Notes: generated by a model not told the origin, from the letters alone. DNA of 64,000 bases from Acidithiobacillus_B sp049965315 (GCF_049965315.1 NZ_JBMFWL010000004.1:20136-84135); one strand, 5' to 3'; positions 52,552 to 61,484 are shown, numbered from the stretch's first letter. Program-made: numbers and translations.

Positions 52552-53595
52552 ATGCGCCTGGCCGATCTCACGGTTGGCGATCTGCAGCGCTGGTTGGGTC
52601 TGTTCCTGGCGGCCGCCGTTCTGCTCTGGCTGGCCTGGCTCGTCCTTGCCCCCTTCCTCTCCGCCCTGGTCTGGGCAGCCATTCTGGTCTATGCCACCTG
52701 GCCCCTGCGCGCCCGCCTGACGCGCCTGCCGCCGGTGCTCATGGCGACCCTGATGACCGGGTTGCTGGGCCTGATCTTCGTCCTGCCCGTACTCTTCCTG
52801 GCCACGACCCTGGGGAGCGAACTGCGCCATACCCTGAGCGCCCTGGCCGGACTCCTGCGGGACTGGCCGTGGCAGCAGAAACTGGCCCAATGGCCGTGGC
52901 TGGCGCAGCCCGTGGATGCCTGGCTGGGGCGTTTGCGCAGCGGGCTGGCGGGGGGCCCCGACCTGGGTGCCTGGGCGCAACGTCTGGGGGGTCTGGCGGG
53001 GGGGATCGGCCGGGCGGCGGCGGTGGCCCTGCTGACCCTGGTCAGCGCCTTTTTCCTGTATCGCCATGGCGAGCTTCTGGTGGCCCATTTCCGCCTGCTG
53101 GCCGTCAGCGTCATCGGCCAGCGGGCGGATGCCTATCTGGGGGCGGTGGGGAGCACCATTCGCGCGGTGATCTATGGGATTCTGGCCACCGCCCTGGCCC
53201 AGGGAACCCTCGCCGGCATCGGCTATGCCGTGGCGGGGCTGCCCGCCCCCATCCTTCTGGCGGTGATCACGCTGCTCTTTTCCTTCATCCCCTTCGGCAC
53301 CCCCATCGTCTGGGGAAGCGCCGGCATCTGGCTGCTCCTCCAGGGCCAGACCGCGGCCGGCGTCGGCCTCCTGCTCTGGGGGGCGCTGGTGGTGAGCTGG
53401 ATCGACAACCTCATCCGCCCCCTGGTCATTGCCAGCGCCATCCATATTCCCTTTCTGCTGGTCCTGTTCGGGGTCCTGGGGGGCATCCTCGCCTTCGGTT
53501 TTCTGGGGATCTTCGTCGGACCCATCATCCTGGCCGTACTCCTGGCGGTCTGGGCGGAGTGGCTGAGCCACGCCCGGGCGCGGCAGGGGCCGTAG
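52552..53595 (+). CDS. AI-2E family transporter
   Basis: A 347-residue membrane protein with about eight helices, of the AI-2E/PurR-exporter family. The first part has WAAILVYATWPLRARL, and the end has DNLIRPLVIASAIHIPFLLVLFGVLGG (in part) typical of this family. The substrate is unknown; some relatives export autoinducer 2, others ions. It follows the malic enzyme by three bases. Confidence 0.85.
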   Translation: MRLADLTVGDLQRWLGLFLAAAVLLWLAWLVLAPFLSALVWAAILVYATWPLRARLTRLPPVLMATLMTGLLGLIFVLPVLFLATTLGSELRHTLSALAGLLRDWPWQQKLAQWPWLAQPVDAWLGRLRSGLAGGPDLGAWAQRLGGLAGGIGRAAAVALLTLVSAFFLYRHGELLVAHFRLLAVSVIGQRADAYLGAVGSTIRAVIYGILATALAQGTLAGIGYAVAGLPAPILLAVITLLFSFIPFGTPIVWGSAGIWLLLQGQTAAGVGLLLWGALVVSWIDNLIRPLVIASAIHIPFLLVLFGVLGGILAFGFLGIFVGPIILAVLLAVWAEWLSHARARQGP

Positions 53596-53673
53596 CGCAA
53601 GTTTTTGCGACGATTGACGAAGCAGATCAGGCCACGTGCCGCGGCGCCACCTCTTTGTGCACTCTCGTTTCCG

Positions 53674-53928
53674 TTATCGAGTCACGGGTTGCACGCGCTC
53701 GTCTCCCTCTTGTGCGGGCGTGTTCGGCACCATGCTCAGATAGTGCTCAAAGTCACTGCGCTTGCCCTTGTTCGCTTCCGACTTGAGGTAGTCGAGCGTC
53801 ATCACCGAGGCCATTTTTTCGGCGGCGGCGCTCGCGATGAACTGGTTTACCGAGATGCCGTCGCGCTCGGCTAGTTCCTTGATCTTTTGATGAACGGAGT
53901 TGGGCAAACGAACGGTCAATGCGGTCAT
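53674..53928 (-). CDS. RHH-type antitoxin of a PIN toxin pair
   Basis: An 84-residue DNA-binding protein with RHH motif (LTVRLPNSVHQKIKELAERDG, SVNQFIASAAAEKM) and a charged tail. The start overlaps the PIN toxin gene end by four bases. It would repress its own operon and bind the toxin, as known for such pairs. Confidence 0.8.
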   Translation of the reverse strand: MTALTVRLPNSVHQKIKELAERDGISVNQFIASAAAEKMASVMTLDYLKSEANKGKRSDFEHYLSMVPNTPAQEGDERVQPVTR

Positions 53929-54362
53929 GGTCTATTCCTCAACAGTCTCAAAAAATCAGCAGGCGCGATGGCCTGCACATTCAGTTCCAGGGTGCGCCGA
54001 AAGTCCTTCACGTTGTGTGTGATGATGAACTGACTGGCAGATGCCACTGCGCACTCCAACACCATGTCATCATCGGGATCGCGCAGGAATGGCCGCCACA
54101 AAAAATACACGTCTTGCAAATGCGCCACCGACGCAAGATAGCGCAAGAACCCCAGTGCCGCGTCAGCCATCACACCTGGCGGCAAGTGTTCCGGTCTCGT
54201 CAAGACCGCCCGCCACTCTGTGTAGAGCGCCACAGTGAGCGCTATCTCGAAGTCGCGATTCGGCAGCATTGACAACAGTTGATGGCTTGCTCCATTGCGT
54301 GAGCGTGCTGCGGCCACCAAGACCGACGTATCAAGGATCACACGCAAAGTAATGATACCCAT
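53925..54362 (-). CDS. PIN-domain toxin
   Basis: A 145-residue PIN ribonuclease. It begins VILDTSVLVAAARSRNGASHQLL with the first acidic residue, and has DDDMVLECAVASASQFIITHNVKDF with the later acidic ones. It ends with ALDFL-like APADFLRLL. The start at 54362 is uncertain because there is no ribosome site; 54494 is too early. It is transcribed ahead of its antitoxin. Confidence 0.8.
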   Translation of the reverse strand: MGIITLRVILDTSVLVAAARSRNGASHQLLSMLPNRDFEIALTVALYTEWRAVLTRPEHLPPGVMADAALGFLRYLASVAHLQDVYFLWRPFLRDPDDDMVLECAVASASQFIITHNVKDFRRTLELNVQAIAPADFLRLLRNRP

Positions 54363-54446
54363 ATCGTGGTTACGTTCGTATAACCACATGTTACGCCTTC
54401 GGTCGGTGTACGCAAGAGGGGTTTGGCCCTTAGCCTTAACCGACCC

Positions 54447-54476
54447 TTGCCATGACGCCGGTGGCTCGCTTACAAT
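54447..54476 (+). promoter_or_regulatory. Candidate leuA-leader promoter
   Basis: TTGCCA (54447-54452) and TACAAT (54471-54476) are separated by 18 bases. The start site would fall at about 54483, directly at the ATG of the possible leader peptide, so the leuA message has about 186 bases of leader. Confidence 0.45.
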
Positions 54477-54483
54477 TCCAAGC

Positions 54484-54591
54484 ATGACAGCCATGGCGCG
54501 TTTTTCTTCCGCTTTCCTTCATCCGGCCTTTGCCTGGGTGCGCCGCGACGTGCTTGCCAGCCTGTTCCTGCTGCCCCGCCCGGGGCTCTGA
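54484..54591 (+). CDS. Possible leucine-rich leader peptide of leuA
   Basis: A 35-codon frame ending VLASLFLLPRPGL, with five Leu codons in the last 12 before the stop. Such peptides sense leucine in attenuators. There is no strong ribosome site and no T-run terminator after it, so the mechanism would differ from the classic one. A second ATG at 54493 is possible. Confidence 0.35.
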   Translation: MTAMARFSSAFLHPAFAWVRRDVLASLFLLPRPGL

Positions 54592-54669
54592 TCTCTTCGG
54601 CCTTGACGGCCTCCGTGCAAAAATCGCGCAGTACCCCATCCACCCTAGGTAAAAAGGGAAGGGCAGGTC

Positions 54670-56211
54670 ATGAGTAAAGCAAAGGAATCATTGATCATTT
54701 TCGACACCACCTTGCGCGATGGCGAGCAGTCGCCGGGCGCGGCCATGACGCGCGATGAGAAATTGCGCATCGCCAAGGCCCTGGAGCGCTTGCGCGTGGA
54801 TGTCATCGAGGCGGGCTTCCCCGCCGCCAGCAACGGCGATTTCGCGGCCGTGCAGGCCATCGCCGCGGCGGTGAAGGACAGCCGCATCTGCGCCCTGGCC
54901 CGGGCCCGGGACGAGGACATCCGCCGCGCCGGGGACGCCATCGCCGGGGCGGCGGCGGGGCGCATCCATACCTTCATCGCCACCAGCCCGGTGCACATGC
55001 AGGCCAAATTGCGCATGTCCCCCGACGAGGTCCTGGAGCGGGCGGTGGCGGCGGTGAAGCTCGCCCGGCAGTATTGCGACGACGTGGAATTTTCGCCGGA
55101 GGATGCCGGGCGCTCGGAGGAGGATTTCCTCTGCCGGGTCATCGAGGCGGTGATCGACGCCGGGGCGCGCACCATCAATATTCCGGACACCGTGGGCTAC
55201 AACCTTCCGGATCGCTTCGGGCAGCTCGTCGCCAATTTGCGCAAGCGCGTGCCCAATGCCGACCGGGCGATCTTTTCGGTGCATTGCCACAACGACCTGG
55301 GCTTGGCCGTGGCCAACTCCCTGTCGGCCGTCCTCCACGGCGCCCGCCAGGTGGAATGCACCATCAACGGCCTGGGCGAACGGGCGGGCAACGCCGCCCT
55401 GGAGGAGATCGTCATGGCGGTGCGCACCCGCGCCGATGTCTTCTCCTGCGACACCCGCATCGATGCCACCCGCATCGTGCCCACCAGCAAGCTGGTGTCC
55501 ACCATCACCGGTTTCCCGATCCAGCCCAACAAGGCCATCGTCGGGGCCAACGCCTTTGCCCACGAGTCGGGCATCCATCAGGACGGTGTCCTCAAGCACC
55601 GGGAGACCTACGAGATCATGCGCGCCGAGGACGTGGGCTGGGCGGCCAACCGCATGACCCTGGGCAAGCTCTCGGGCCGGGCGGCGGTGCGGGCGCGCCT
55701 GGAGGCCCTGGGCATCCATCTGGACAAGGATGCCCTCGGCGCGGTCTTCACGCGCTTCAAGGAGTTGGCCGACCGCAAGGCGGAAATCTTCGATGAGGAC
55801 TTGCAGGCCCTGGTCAATGAGGATCTCCAGGAGGAGCAGGCGGAACGCTATCGCCTGGGTTACCTGCGCGTCTGCTCGGAGATGGGCACCCATCCCGAAG
55901 CCCGGGTGGAAGTCCTGGTGGAAGGCGTGGCCAAGACCGCCGCGGCCGTGGGCGGAGGGCCGGTGGATGCCGCCTTCAAGGCCATCGAAGCGGTGGTGGC
56001 AAGCGGCGCCCAATTATTGCTTTATTCGGTCAATGCCATCACGACGGGCACCGACGCCCAGGGGGAGGTCACGGTGCGTCTGCAACGGGACGGCCGCATC
56101 GTCAATGGTCAGGGGGCGGATACGGACATCGTCCTGGCCAGCGCCAAGGCCTATCTCTCGGCCTTGAACCGTCTGCAACAACCCCAAGGGCGACGGCATC
56201 CGCAGATCTAG
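54670..56211 (+). CDS. leuA: 2-Isopropylmalate synthase
   Basis: First enzyme of leucine synthesis, condensing acetyl-CoA and 2-oxoisovalerate, 513 residues. DTTLRDGEQSPGAAMT and HCHNDLGLAVANSL hold the metal site, and NGLGERAGNAALEEIVMAV is the second signature (in part). The C-terminal leucine-binding domain (VGGGPVDAAFKAIEAVV) is complete. AAGGGA precedes the ATG at about eight bases. Confidence 0.96.
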   Translation: MSKAKESLIIFDTTLRDGEQSPGAAMTRDEKLRIAKALERLRVDVIEAGFPAASNGDFAAVQAIAAAVKDSRICALARARDEDIRRAGDAIAGAAAGRIHTFIATSPVHMQAKLRMSPDEVLERAVAAVKLARQYCDDVEFSPEDAGRSEEDFLCRVIEAVIDAGARTINIPDTVGYNLPDRFGQLVANLRKRVPNADRAIFSVHCHNDLGLAVANSLSAVLHGARQVECTINGLGERAGNAALEEIVMAVRTRADVFSCDTRIDATRIVPTSKLVSTITGFPIQPNKAIVGANAFAHESGIHQDGVLKHRETYEIMRAEDVGWAANRMTLGKLSGRAAVRARLEALGIHLDKDALGAVFTRFKELADRKAEIFDEDLQALVNEDLQEEQAERYRLGYLRVCSEMGTHPEARVEVLVEGVAKTAAAVGGGPVDAAFKAIEAVVASGAQLLLYSVNAITTGTDAQGEVTVRLQRDGRIVNGQGADTDIVLASAKAYLSALNRLQQPQGRRHPQI

Positions 56212-56228
56212 GATGTCATGCCCTTCCC

Positions 56229-56273
56229 GATCCCCTGAGGGCATTCTTCTTCGGGGGATAGGGGATCCTTTTT
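56229..56273 (+). terminator. Possible terminator after leuA
   Basis: GATCCCCT and AGGGGATC form an 8-bp stem around a 23-base loop, then CTTTTT. The big loop lowers certainty. It is 17 bases after the leuA stop and ahead of the convergent hxlR gene. Confidence 0.5.
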
Positions 56274-56297
56274 CGCCGAAGCGGGCTCCCGCCTTCC

Positions 56298-56672
56298 TCA
56301 ACGCCCGGGAAGATCCGCCGCTTGCGGCCCGCTCTCCCGGGTGGCCGGCGCCGGGTTCCCCGTCGCCGCCAATTGCTCCAGCCCCCACTTGTGCATGGCC
56401 ATGAGGACGGGCCAAAGGCTCTTCCCCAGGGGGGTAAGGGAATATTCGACCTTGGGTGGCACCTCGGCATATACCAGCCGGTTCACGATGCCGTGCCTCT
56501 CCATCTCCCGTAATTGCTGGGCGAGCATCTTCTGGGTGATGCCGTGAACGGCTCTGTGGATTTCCGAGAATCTCCGGGTTCCTGTAAATAGATCCTGAAG
56601 AATCAGCACCTTCCACCTTCCGCCGATGACGCGGAGGGTGACATCCACCGCGCAGGGCTCCTCTTCCGCCAT
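56298..56672 (-). CDS. HxlR-family transcriptional regulator
   Basis: A 124-residue winged-helix regulator. CAVDVTLRVIGGRWKVLILQDLF and FSEIHRAVHGITQKMLAQQLREME (in part) are the HxlR signature, with Cys in position for redox or electrophile sensing. The ATG at 56672 is preferred because of GGAGGG. It is divergent from the glutathione S-transferase gene, a likely target. Confidence 0.88.
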   Translation of the reverse strand: MAEEEPCAVDVTLRVIGGRWKVLILQDLFTGTRRFSEIHRAVHGITQKMLAQQLREMERHGIVNRLVYAEVPPKVEYSLTPLGKSLWPVLMAMHKWGLEQLAATGNPAPATRESGPQAADLPGR

Positions 56673-56773
56673 CTCTCTTCCCTCCGTGAGCAAGGTTGGG
56701 AATCCCCCTTTCATTTGCATGATGGTCATTGAAGGCAAGCAATCGGGTGAGTTCCCCGAAGCCATCTCGATCA

Positions 56774-56803
56774 TACTTACCAAAAAGGTACTTACTATTT
56801 AGT
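56774..56803. promoter_or_regulatory. Repeats between hxlR and gst
   Basis: TACTTAC occurs at 56774-56780 and 56789-56795, exactly 15 bases apart, with an ACTA-TT-TAGT inverted repeat at 56794-56803. HxlR proteins such as YodB bind TACT-type half sites. It may be the operator for hxlR and gst. Confidence 0.4.
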
Positions 56804-56955
56804 GTGAATGTATATAACAAGAAAGTGCATACTTCACAAGACCAACCGTATGGGGTACTAATATCCCGTCGAAGCGTCAGCCGCGCTGGTCTGAAGCCAT
56901 GCGCGACAACCCCGGTGCTTTTGCTGCCAACCGCTCGGTCAGGAGGTGGATTGCC

Positions 56956-57570
56956 ATGAAATTGTATTACAGCCCCGGTGCATGTTCCCTTTCTCCCCAT
57001 ATCATCCTCAACGAAGGCGGATTCAGCTTCGACAAGGAAAGGGTGGACCTCGCCAGCAAAAAAACGGAAACCGGTGCCGACTATGCCGCCATCAACCCCG
57101 ATGGCTACGTGCCCGCCCTGCTGCTTGACGACGGGCAGGTGCTCACCGAGGGGCCGGCCATTATTCAGTACCTTGCCGACCGCGTGCCCGAAAAGAAGCT
57201 CGCCCCGCCCCTGGGCTCGCTGGAGCGCTATCGGCTCATGCAGTGGCTCAATTTCATCTCTACGGAGCTGCACAAGGGTTTTTCTCCCTTGTTCAATCCG
57301 CAGGCGCCCGAGGTATGGAAGGCGGTGGCCGCCGCCCAACTCGGGCGGCGCCTGAGCACGGTCAGCCGGCAACTGGAGGGCAAGGATTGGTTGCTGGGCG
57401 AGGATTTCACGGTGGCCGACGCCTATCTCTTCACGGTATTGGGCTGGGGCCGGCATGTGGGCATTGACCTGGAGCAATGGCCGGTACTCGAGGCGTATCA
57501 GGGGCGGGTATTCATGCGGCCGGCGGTGCAATCGGCCCTGAAGGCGGAAGGGCTTCTCCAGGATTCCTGA
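56956..57570 (+). CDS. Glutathione S-transferase
   Basis: A beta-class-like GST of 204 residues. The N-terminal thioredoxin fold begins MKLYYSPGACSLSPHIIL, where Ser/Cys near residue 10 binds glutathione, and has YVPALLLDDGQVLTEGPAI. The C-terminal helical domain has DFTVADAYLFTVLGW. AGGAGGT lies eight bases from the ATG at 56956. The upstream in-frame ATG at 56899 is less likely. Confidence 0.92.
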   Translation: MKLYYSPGACSLSPHIILNEGGFSFDKERVDLASKKTETGADYAAINPDGYVPALLLDDGQVLTEGPAIIQYLADRVPEKKLAPPLGSLERYRLMQWLNFISTELHKGFSPLFNPQAPEVWKAVAAAQLGRRLSTVSRQLEGKDWLLGEDFTVADAYLFTVLGWGRHVGIDLEQWPVLEAYQGRVFMRPAVQSALKAEGLLQDS

Positions 57571-57617
57571 GTTTGGATGGTATCCGTATGCTTTTCCCAA
57601 CGCCCGGAGGAAAGAAC

Positions 57618-58037
57618 ATGAGCTCATCCCTTGAGGACATGAAAGGCGCGCCAAATCAGGCCGGGGGAGGGCAAGGGGCCCGGCGCCACCCCATTCAGGT
57701 GCGGCTGACGGCCGATGCGGAGCGCGCCTTGGCGCTGCATCCCACCCCCCTGCTCGTGGAACTGGAGTTGCTTTTTAGCTGCCTGATTCGCAAGCGCGTG
57801 CGCTTTCCCGCCACCCCCCATGCCGACGCCATTCCGGTGCCCGGAACGGATCCGCGCCTGACCTTGTATTTCCATCCGGTATGCACCAAGGTCTGCGCCA
57901 TCGGCGATGCCGAGGTTCCGGATCTGCTGACCTTCCCCATCCGCCGCGTGACGCCGTTCATTCCCCGCGCCGTGACTTTGGATTATCGGAAGGGCGCATG
58001 GGTAGGGGATTTTTATTATCCCCGGGAATTACGGTGA
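57618..58037 (+). CDS. Hypothetical protein
   Basis: A 139-residue soluble protein of unknown function. GGAGG with nine-base spacing precedes the ATG at 57618. It shows a beta-rich middle (LLVELELLFSCLIRKRVRF) and three Cys (FSCLIR, PVCTKVCAIG); a CTKVC pattern may bind metal or haem. The C-terminus ends GDFYYPREL. It follows gst in the same direction. Confidence 0.6.
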   Translation: MSSSLEDMKGAPNQAGGGQGARRHPIQVRLTADAERALALHPTPLLVELELLFSCLIRKRVRFPATPHADAIPVPGTDPRLTLYFHPVCTKVCAIGDAEVPDLLTFPIRRVTPFIPRAVTLDYRKGAWVGDFYYPRELR

Positions 58038-58276
58038 TGGTGTTCCTGCGGATGATTCCTCGCGGGCCGGCATGATTGCGTATTCCAGTCTGCAAGGGGA
58101 AATCCGCCGCGGACTGGAAGATTGTGGCGATGATGATACCGGAGGAGCGAACCTTAACTGGTAAGAGTGGCGGCATTGACCGGGATCCGCACATGATGCC
58201 GCTTGCGGCGGGTGCGATGATGGAATGAATGGATGTTGCCAATTTTTTTGCTCAATATGGCGAGGAGCGACCTTTC

Positions 58277-58501
58277 ATGAGCGGCGAAGCAAGCAAAGCG
58301 CAAACATTATGCAGCATGTGCGTATATTTCCCGCCGAATCTCCCCGAGGGGAAATACCCTCGGGAGGATTGGCTGGAGTTGCAAAAGAAATCCTGTTCCT
58401 TTGATTATATTCCGGGCGACACCGACTGTCTGTCCAGCAGGAAAACAAGCTGCAGCCTGGTGGACCTGGGGAGTCCGGGCAGCGACGGAGCAAATGGATA
58501 G
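58277..58501 (+). CDS. Small Cys-rich hypothetical protein
   Basis: A 74-residue protein with five Cys, beginning CSMC at about residues 12-15 and later KKSCSFDY, TDCLSS and TSCSL. Such a set could hold a metal or Fe-S cluster. GAGGAG lies nine bases upstream of the ATG at 58277; an earlier ATG at 58229 has none. No family is recognised. Confidence 0.5.
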   Translation: MSGEASKAQTLCSMCVYFPPNLPEGKYPREDWLELQKKSCSFDYIPGDTDCLSSRKTSCSLVDLGSPGSDGANG

Positions 58502-58697
58502 GCCGTGACGCCAGGACCAGGCGGCGCGGCCGACCTTTCCGGCCGGGCTGGCGCAGATCCGAATTCCGCCAGGACATCTCCTCCCCCAATAAAAACGCAT
58601 TGACCGCACTAACTGACGGCCCATGCCGCCGTGGCCGCATTGGAGGAGCGCCTCATCCTGAACTTCAAGATGGGCGCATGGATGTCATGGCGCTTTC

Positions 58698-59375
58698 TTA
58701 TTTCAGGGCCTCCCTAAAGCGCATGTCGGTCTTGCCCTCCTGCATGAATTTATAGAGCAGCCCCGCAACCAATCCCCCCAAAGGAGTCGCGATGAGATAC
58801 ACCCAGATGTGCGGGTAATAGTTGCCAGCAACTGCCGGGCCTAACGTGCGGGCGGGGTTGACGCTGGCGCCGGTCAGGGGACCCATGAAGGTTACGATCA
58901 TGACCAGCGTAAAACCGATGGCCAATGGCGCCGCGTTACCGGCACGGTCGCTCATCGCCGTATATAATGCCGTGGAGGTGAGGAAGAAGGTGCCGACCGC
59001 CTCCAGCATGAAGCCTCCGGGAATGGATACGGCATCCGTATTGATGGTGGTTGCGCCCAAATGTCCCATGGTTCCATGAAAAACCGCGAGCAGCGCAAAG
59101 CCGCCGGCTATTCCACCTGAAAACTGCGAAACCATATATAAAATAGCGTCTTGCCAGTTGATCTTTCCGGCGATGGCTCCGCCGAGGGTAACTGCCGGGT
59201 TCACTATGCCGCCACTGATGTCACCGAATACATAAGCAGCAATCATGATGGCCAGCCCATTGGCGAGGGCCACGTCGATGAGCGGTTTGCCCATCGCCGC
59301 GGCGCCGCCGCCGAAAAAAATGAGTCCAAATGTACCGATGAACTCTGCCGTCATTTTCCGCGTCATTGGCTGCAT
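58698..59375 (-). CDS. Aquaporin/glycerol facilitator (MIP family)
   Basis: A channel of 225 residues with six helices and two NPA motifs, VNPAVTLGGA and VNPARTLGPA. The AEFIGTFGLIFFGGGAAA start is the MIP signature. The C-terminal residues around the second NPA (NPARTLGPAVAGN) suggest a water channel rather than a glycerol facilitator. Which substrate it passes is not decided here. It lies alone on the minus strand. Confidence 0.9.
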   Translation of the reverse strand: MQPMTRKMTAEFIGTFGLIFFGGGAAAMGKPLIDVALANGLAIMIAAYVFGDISGGIVNPAVTLGGAIAGKINWQDAILYMVSQFSGGIAGGFALLAVFHGTMGHLGATTINTDAVSIPGGFMLEAVGTFFLTSTALYTAMSDRAGNAAPLAIGFTLVMIVTFMGPLTGASVNPARTLGPAVAGNYYPHIWVYLIATPLGGLVAGLLYKFMQEGKTDMRFREALK

Positions 59376-60017
59376 GCCGATTTCTCCATATGGATGTGGG
59401 ACTGGTCAATGGAAAGGAAACCCGGCGGTAGTTTACCGGCGGGTATCCTTCCATGGCTTAGCCCATCTCAATGGGATTGATTCGCATCCATATTTAAGTT
59501 GAGGATAAACTCATATATATTAGCAGAATCGAATACCCATAGAGATGGATAAAGTCTATGACTGGTATAATCCGCTTTGGTTCCCGCTGCGCTAAAAAGA
59601 AGGGAAGGGATGATCCCAGGGAAAGGGGAAACGTCCGCAACGGGAAATAACAGCGTGCAAATATCCGCTTGCCGATTACATTGCGGCCAATGTGCGGAGA
59701 CCGTTCTGTTTTTCCCATAGATCCTGGCTCTGGATCTTGTGGTCAAGGCATTGCTTCTCCGGATCAAGCGTTTTTCTGGTTAGCGTCAGAGCTCGGGCGG
59801 ACTGGTTGCATGGTGCGGGATCTTGGGATGGCGGTTATCCATAGTGGACCCATTAGGGTAAGATGAGCAAAGCGTTGCATGCTGACCAAGGGATAAAAAT
59901 AGACTATATCCACTATCGGGCAAGGTGCCCGGATGTGGGTGAGGCTCTGTGGAATGGCGTTTGCACCATGGCGGCCTTGATCGGGCGCGATGGGATGCGG
60001 GAGCGAGGGGGAGGGCA
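59376..60017. other. 642-base gap between the aquaporin and thioredoxin-like genes
   Basis: No gene is supported. The region around 59500-59560 is AT-rich. An extended -10 box (TGGTATAAT, 59563-59571) occurs without a clear -35 or downstream gene; it could drive a small RNA. Short frames here lack ribosome sites. Confidence 0.5.
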
Positions 60018-60353
60018 ATGGAAAAGGTTTCCGAATTGGGTTTCTGGCAGCGGATGGCGGCGGAGCGGGGCTTGATCATCCTCTTTTTCAGCTCGGCGGG
60101 CTGTCATTCCTGCCGCATCTGGCGGGGGTTGCTGCGGGAGTATGAGATGACCCGCGAGGATTTGCGCGTCTGGGAAGTGGATGCCGGTATCGACATGGGC
60201 CTGACCCAGGAATTTGAGGTTTATCACCTGCCGGCGCTCTTTCTCTTCAAGGATGGCCGCTACCTGCGCCCCTTGCAGGTGGAGGCGCGGCCCCAGGCAC
60301 TGCATCGGCTGGTGGAGTCGGTAAAGGATCTGCCGGGCGAGGAGCAGCCGTGA
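60018..60353 (+). CDS. Thioredoxin-like protein
   Basis: A 111-residue thioredoxin-fold protein with the active site CHSC in SSAGCHSCRIW and a conserved cis-Pro region YHLPALFLFKDGRYL. No signal peptide is seen, so it acts in the cytosol. GGGGGAGGG precedes the ATG. It overlaps ampD by four bases, suggesting a shared operon. Its substrate is unknown. Confidence 0.8.
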   Translation: MEKVSELGFWQRMAAERGLIILFFSSAGCHSCRIWRGLLREYEMTREDLRVWEVDAGIDMGLTQEFEVYHLPALFLFKDGRYLRPLQVEARPQALHRLVESVKDLPGEEQP

Positions 60354-60904
60354 GCGTTTTCGACGCCCAGGGCTGGCATGGGGCGGCCCGGCGGGCGCCA
60401 TCGCCGTTTTTTGACCAACGCCCGCCCGTTGCCGTGGATCTGCTGGTCGTTCATGCCATCAGTCTGCCACCGGACAGCTTCGGCAGCGGGGACGTGCAGC
60501 GCTTTTTCATGGGCGAGCTGGATTTTGACCGCCACCCCTATTATGACGGAATCCGCCATCTGCGCGTCTCGGCCCATTTCTTCATTCCCCGGGACGGGGC
60601 ATTATGGCAGCATGTCAGCGTTTTTCAGCGCGCCTGGCACGCCGGACAATCCCAGTGGGAGGGACGCCCGGCCTGCAACGATTATAGTATCGGGGTAGAG
60701 CTGGAAGGGACGGCGACGCAGCCCTTTGCGCCGGAACAATACCGGACCCTGGGGCAGTTGGGGCGGGATTTGCAAAGCGCCTTTCCGGCCCTGTCGCGGG
60801 AGCGCGTGGTGGGGCACGCGGATATCGCCCCCGGGCGGAAATGGGATCCAGGCCCCTGTTTTTCCTGGCAAACCCTTTGGGAGGAGTGGGCGGATGGCCG
60901 ATGA
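60350..60904 (+). CDS. ampD: N-acetyl-anhydromuramyl-L-alanine amidase AmpD
   Basis: Cytosolic amidase that recycles muropeptides, 184 residues. The zinc ligands are His in VVHAISLPPDSFG, His in WHAGQSQWEGR and Asp/His in HADIAPGRKWDPGPCF. The GTG start overlaps the previous gene. It fits with mpl at 37-38 kb, which handles the peptide released here. Confidence 0.95.
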   Translation: MSVFDAQGWHGAARRAPSPFFDQRPPVAVDLLVVHAISLPPDSFGSGDVQRFFMGELDFDRHPYYDGIRHLRVSAHFFIPRDGALWQHVSVFQRAWHAGQSQWEGRPACNDYSIGVELEGTATQPFAPEQYRTLGQLGRDLQSAFPALSRERVVGHADIAPGRKWDPGPCFSWQTLWEEWADGR

Positions 60905-61484
60905 ACCGGTAGCGCAGCAGGTACCCCGGCGCAACTGGCGCAAGGGCTGGTTATGGCCCTTCGTCGCCTTCCTGGCCATGCTCCTGTTTACCTTGCTATG
61001 GTTGGGGGTCTTCCGCCAGGCGACGGTGGAGCGGGCGCCCATGGGGCCCTATCTCTATGTTTATGAACCATTCGCTGGCAGTTATCCGGATATGGTGAAG
61101 GCCCGGGAGGCACTGAAAAAGCGCTTGCTGTCAGCGGGGTTGAAGCCGGCTTCGGCCATGACCCTCATGGAGCGGGAGCAGGGAGGACAATCGGCGGCGG
61201 TGAAGGCGCGGGTGGGCTATCTGGTGAACCCCGGCAGCCCGCTGCCGGCGGGGCTGCAGCGGGGGGTGTGGCCGCGGCAGATGGTGGTGAGCGTCAAGGT
61301 GGATGCCTACAGCGCGGTGGCCTCCCTCAAGGCATACTCCGCCCTGAAGGCGTGGCTGAAGGCGCGGGGGTTGCCGGCGCGCTACCCCTTGCTGGAGATC
61401 ATCGGCCCCGGGGATCGTTACCGCTTGCTGATGCCGGTGGCGGCCTCGGGGGATACCGCGCCGGACGCTTCGTCCCGGCCGTAA
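60894..61484 (+). CDS. Membrane-anchored protein with GyrI-like domain
   Basis: A 196-residue protein. One helix (WPFVAFLAMLLFTLLWLGVF) near residue 30 anchors it. The remaining 140 residues look like a GyrI/effector-binding domain (ARVGYLVNPGSPLP, VVSVKVDAYSAVASLKAYSALKAWLKARGL in part, LEII). Such domains bind small molecules. Its start overlaps ampD; its end overlaps convergent queH by 67 bases. The GyrI assignment is by pattern only. Confidence 0.6.
   Translation: MADEPVAQQVPRRNWRKGWLWPFVAFLAMLLFTLLWLGVFRQATVERAPMGPYLYVYEPFAGSYPDMVKAREALKKRLLSAGLKPASAMTLMEREQGGQSAAVKARVGYLVNPGSPLPAGLQRGVWPRQMVVSVKVDAYSAVASLKAYSALKAWLKARGLPARYPLLEIIGPGDRYRLLMPVAASGDTAPDASSRP

Larger units (their letters stand above)
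54363..54669. other. 307-base leader region of leuA
   Basis: No protein gene is certain. It holds a promoter (TTGCCA at 54447, TACAAT at 54471, 18-base spacer) and a short Leu-rich frame, described separately, and a GC-rich hairpin at 54574-54587. Confidence 0.5.

Noticed and set aside
59863..60075. Seventy-residue frame before the thioredoxin-like gene
   Set aside because: It overlaps that gene's start in another frame and has no ribosome site.
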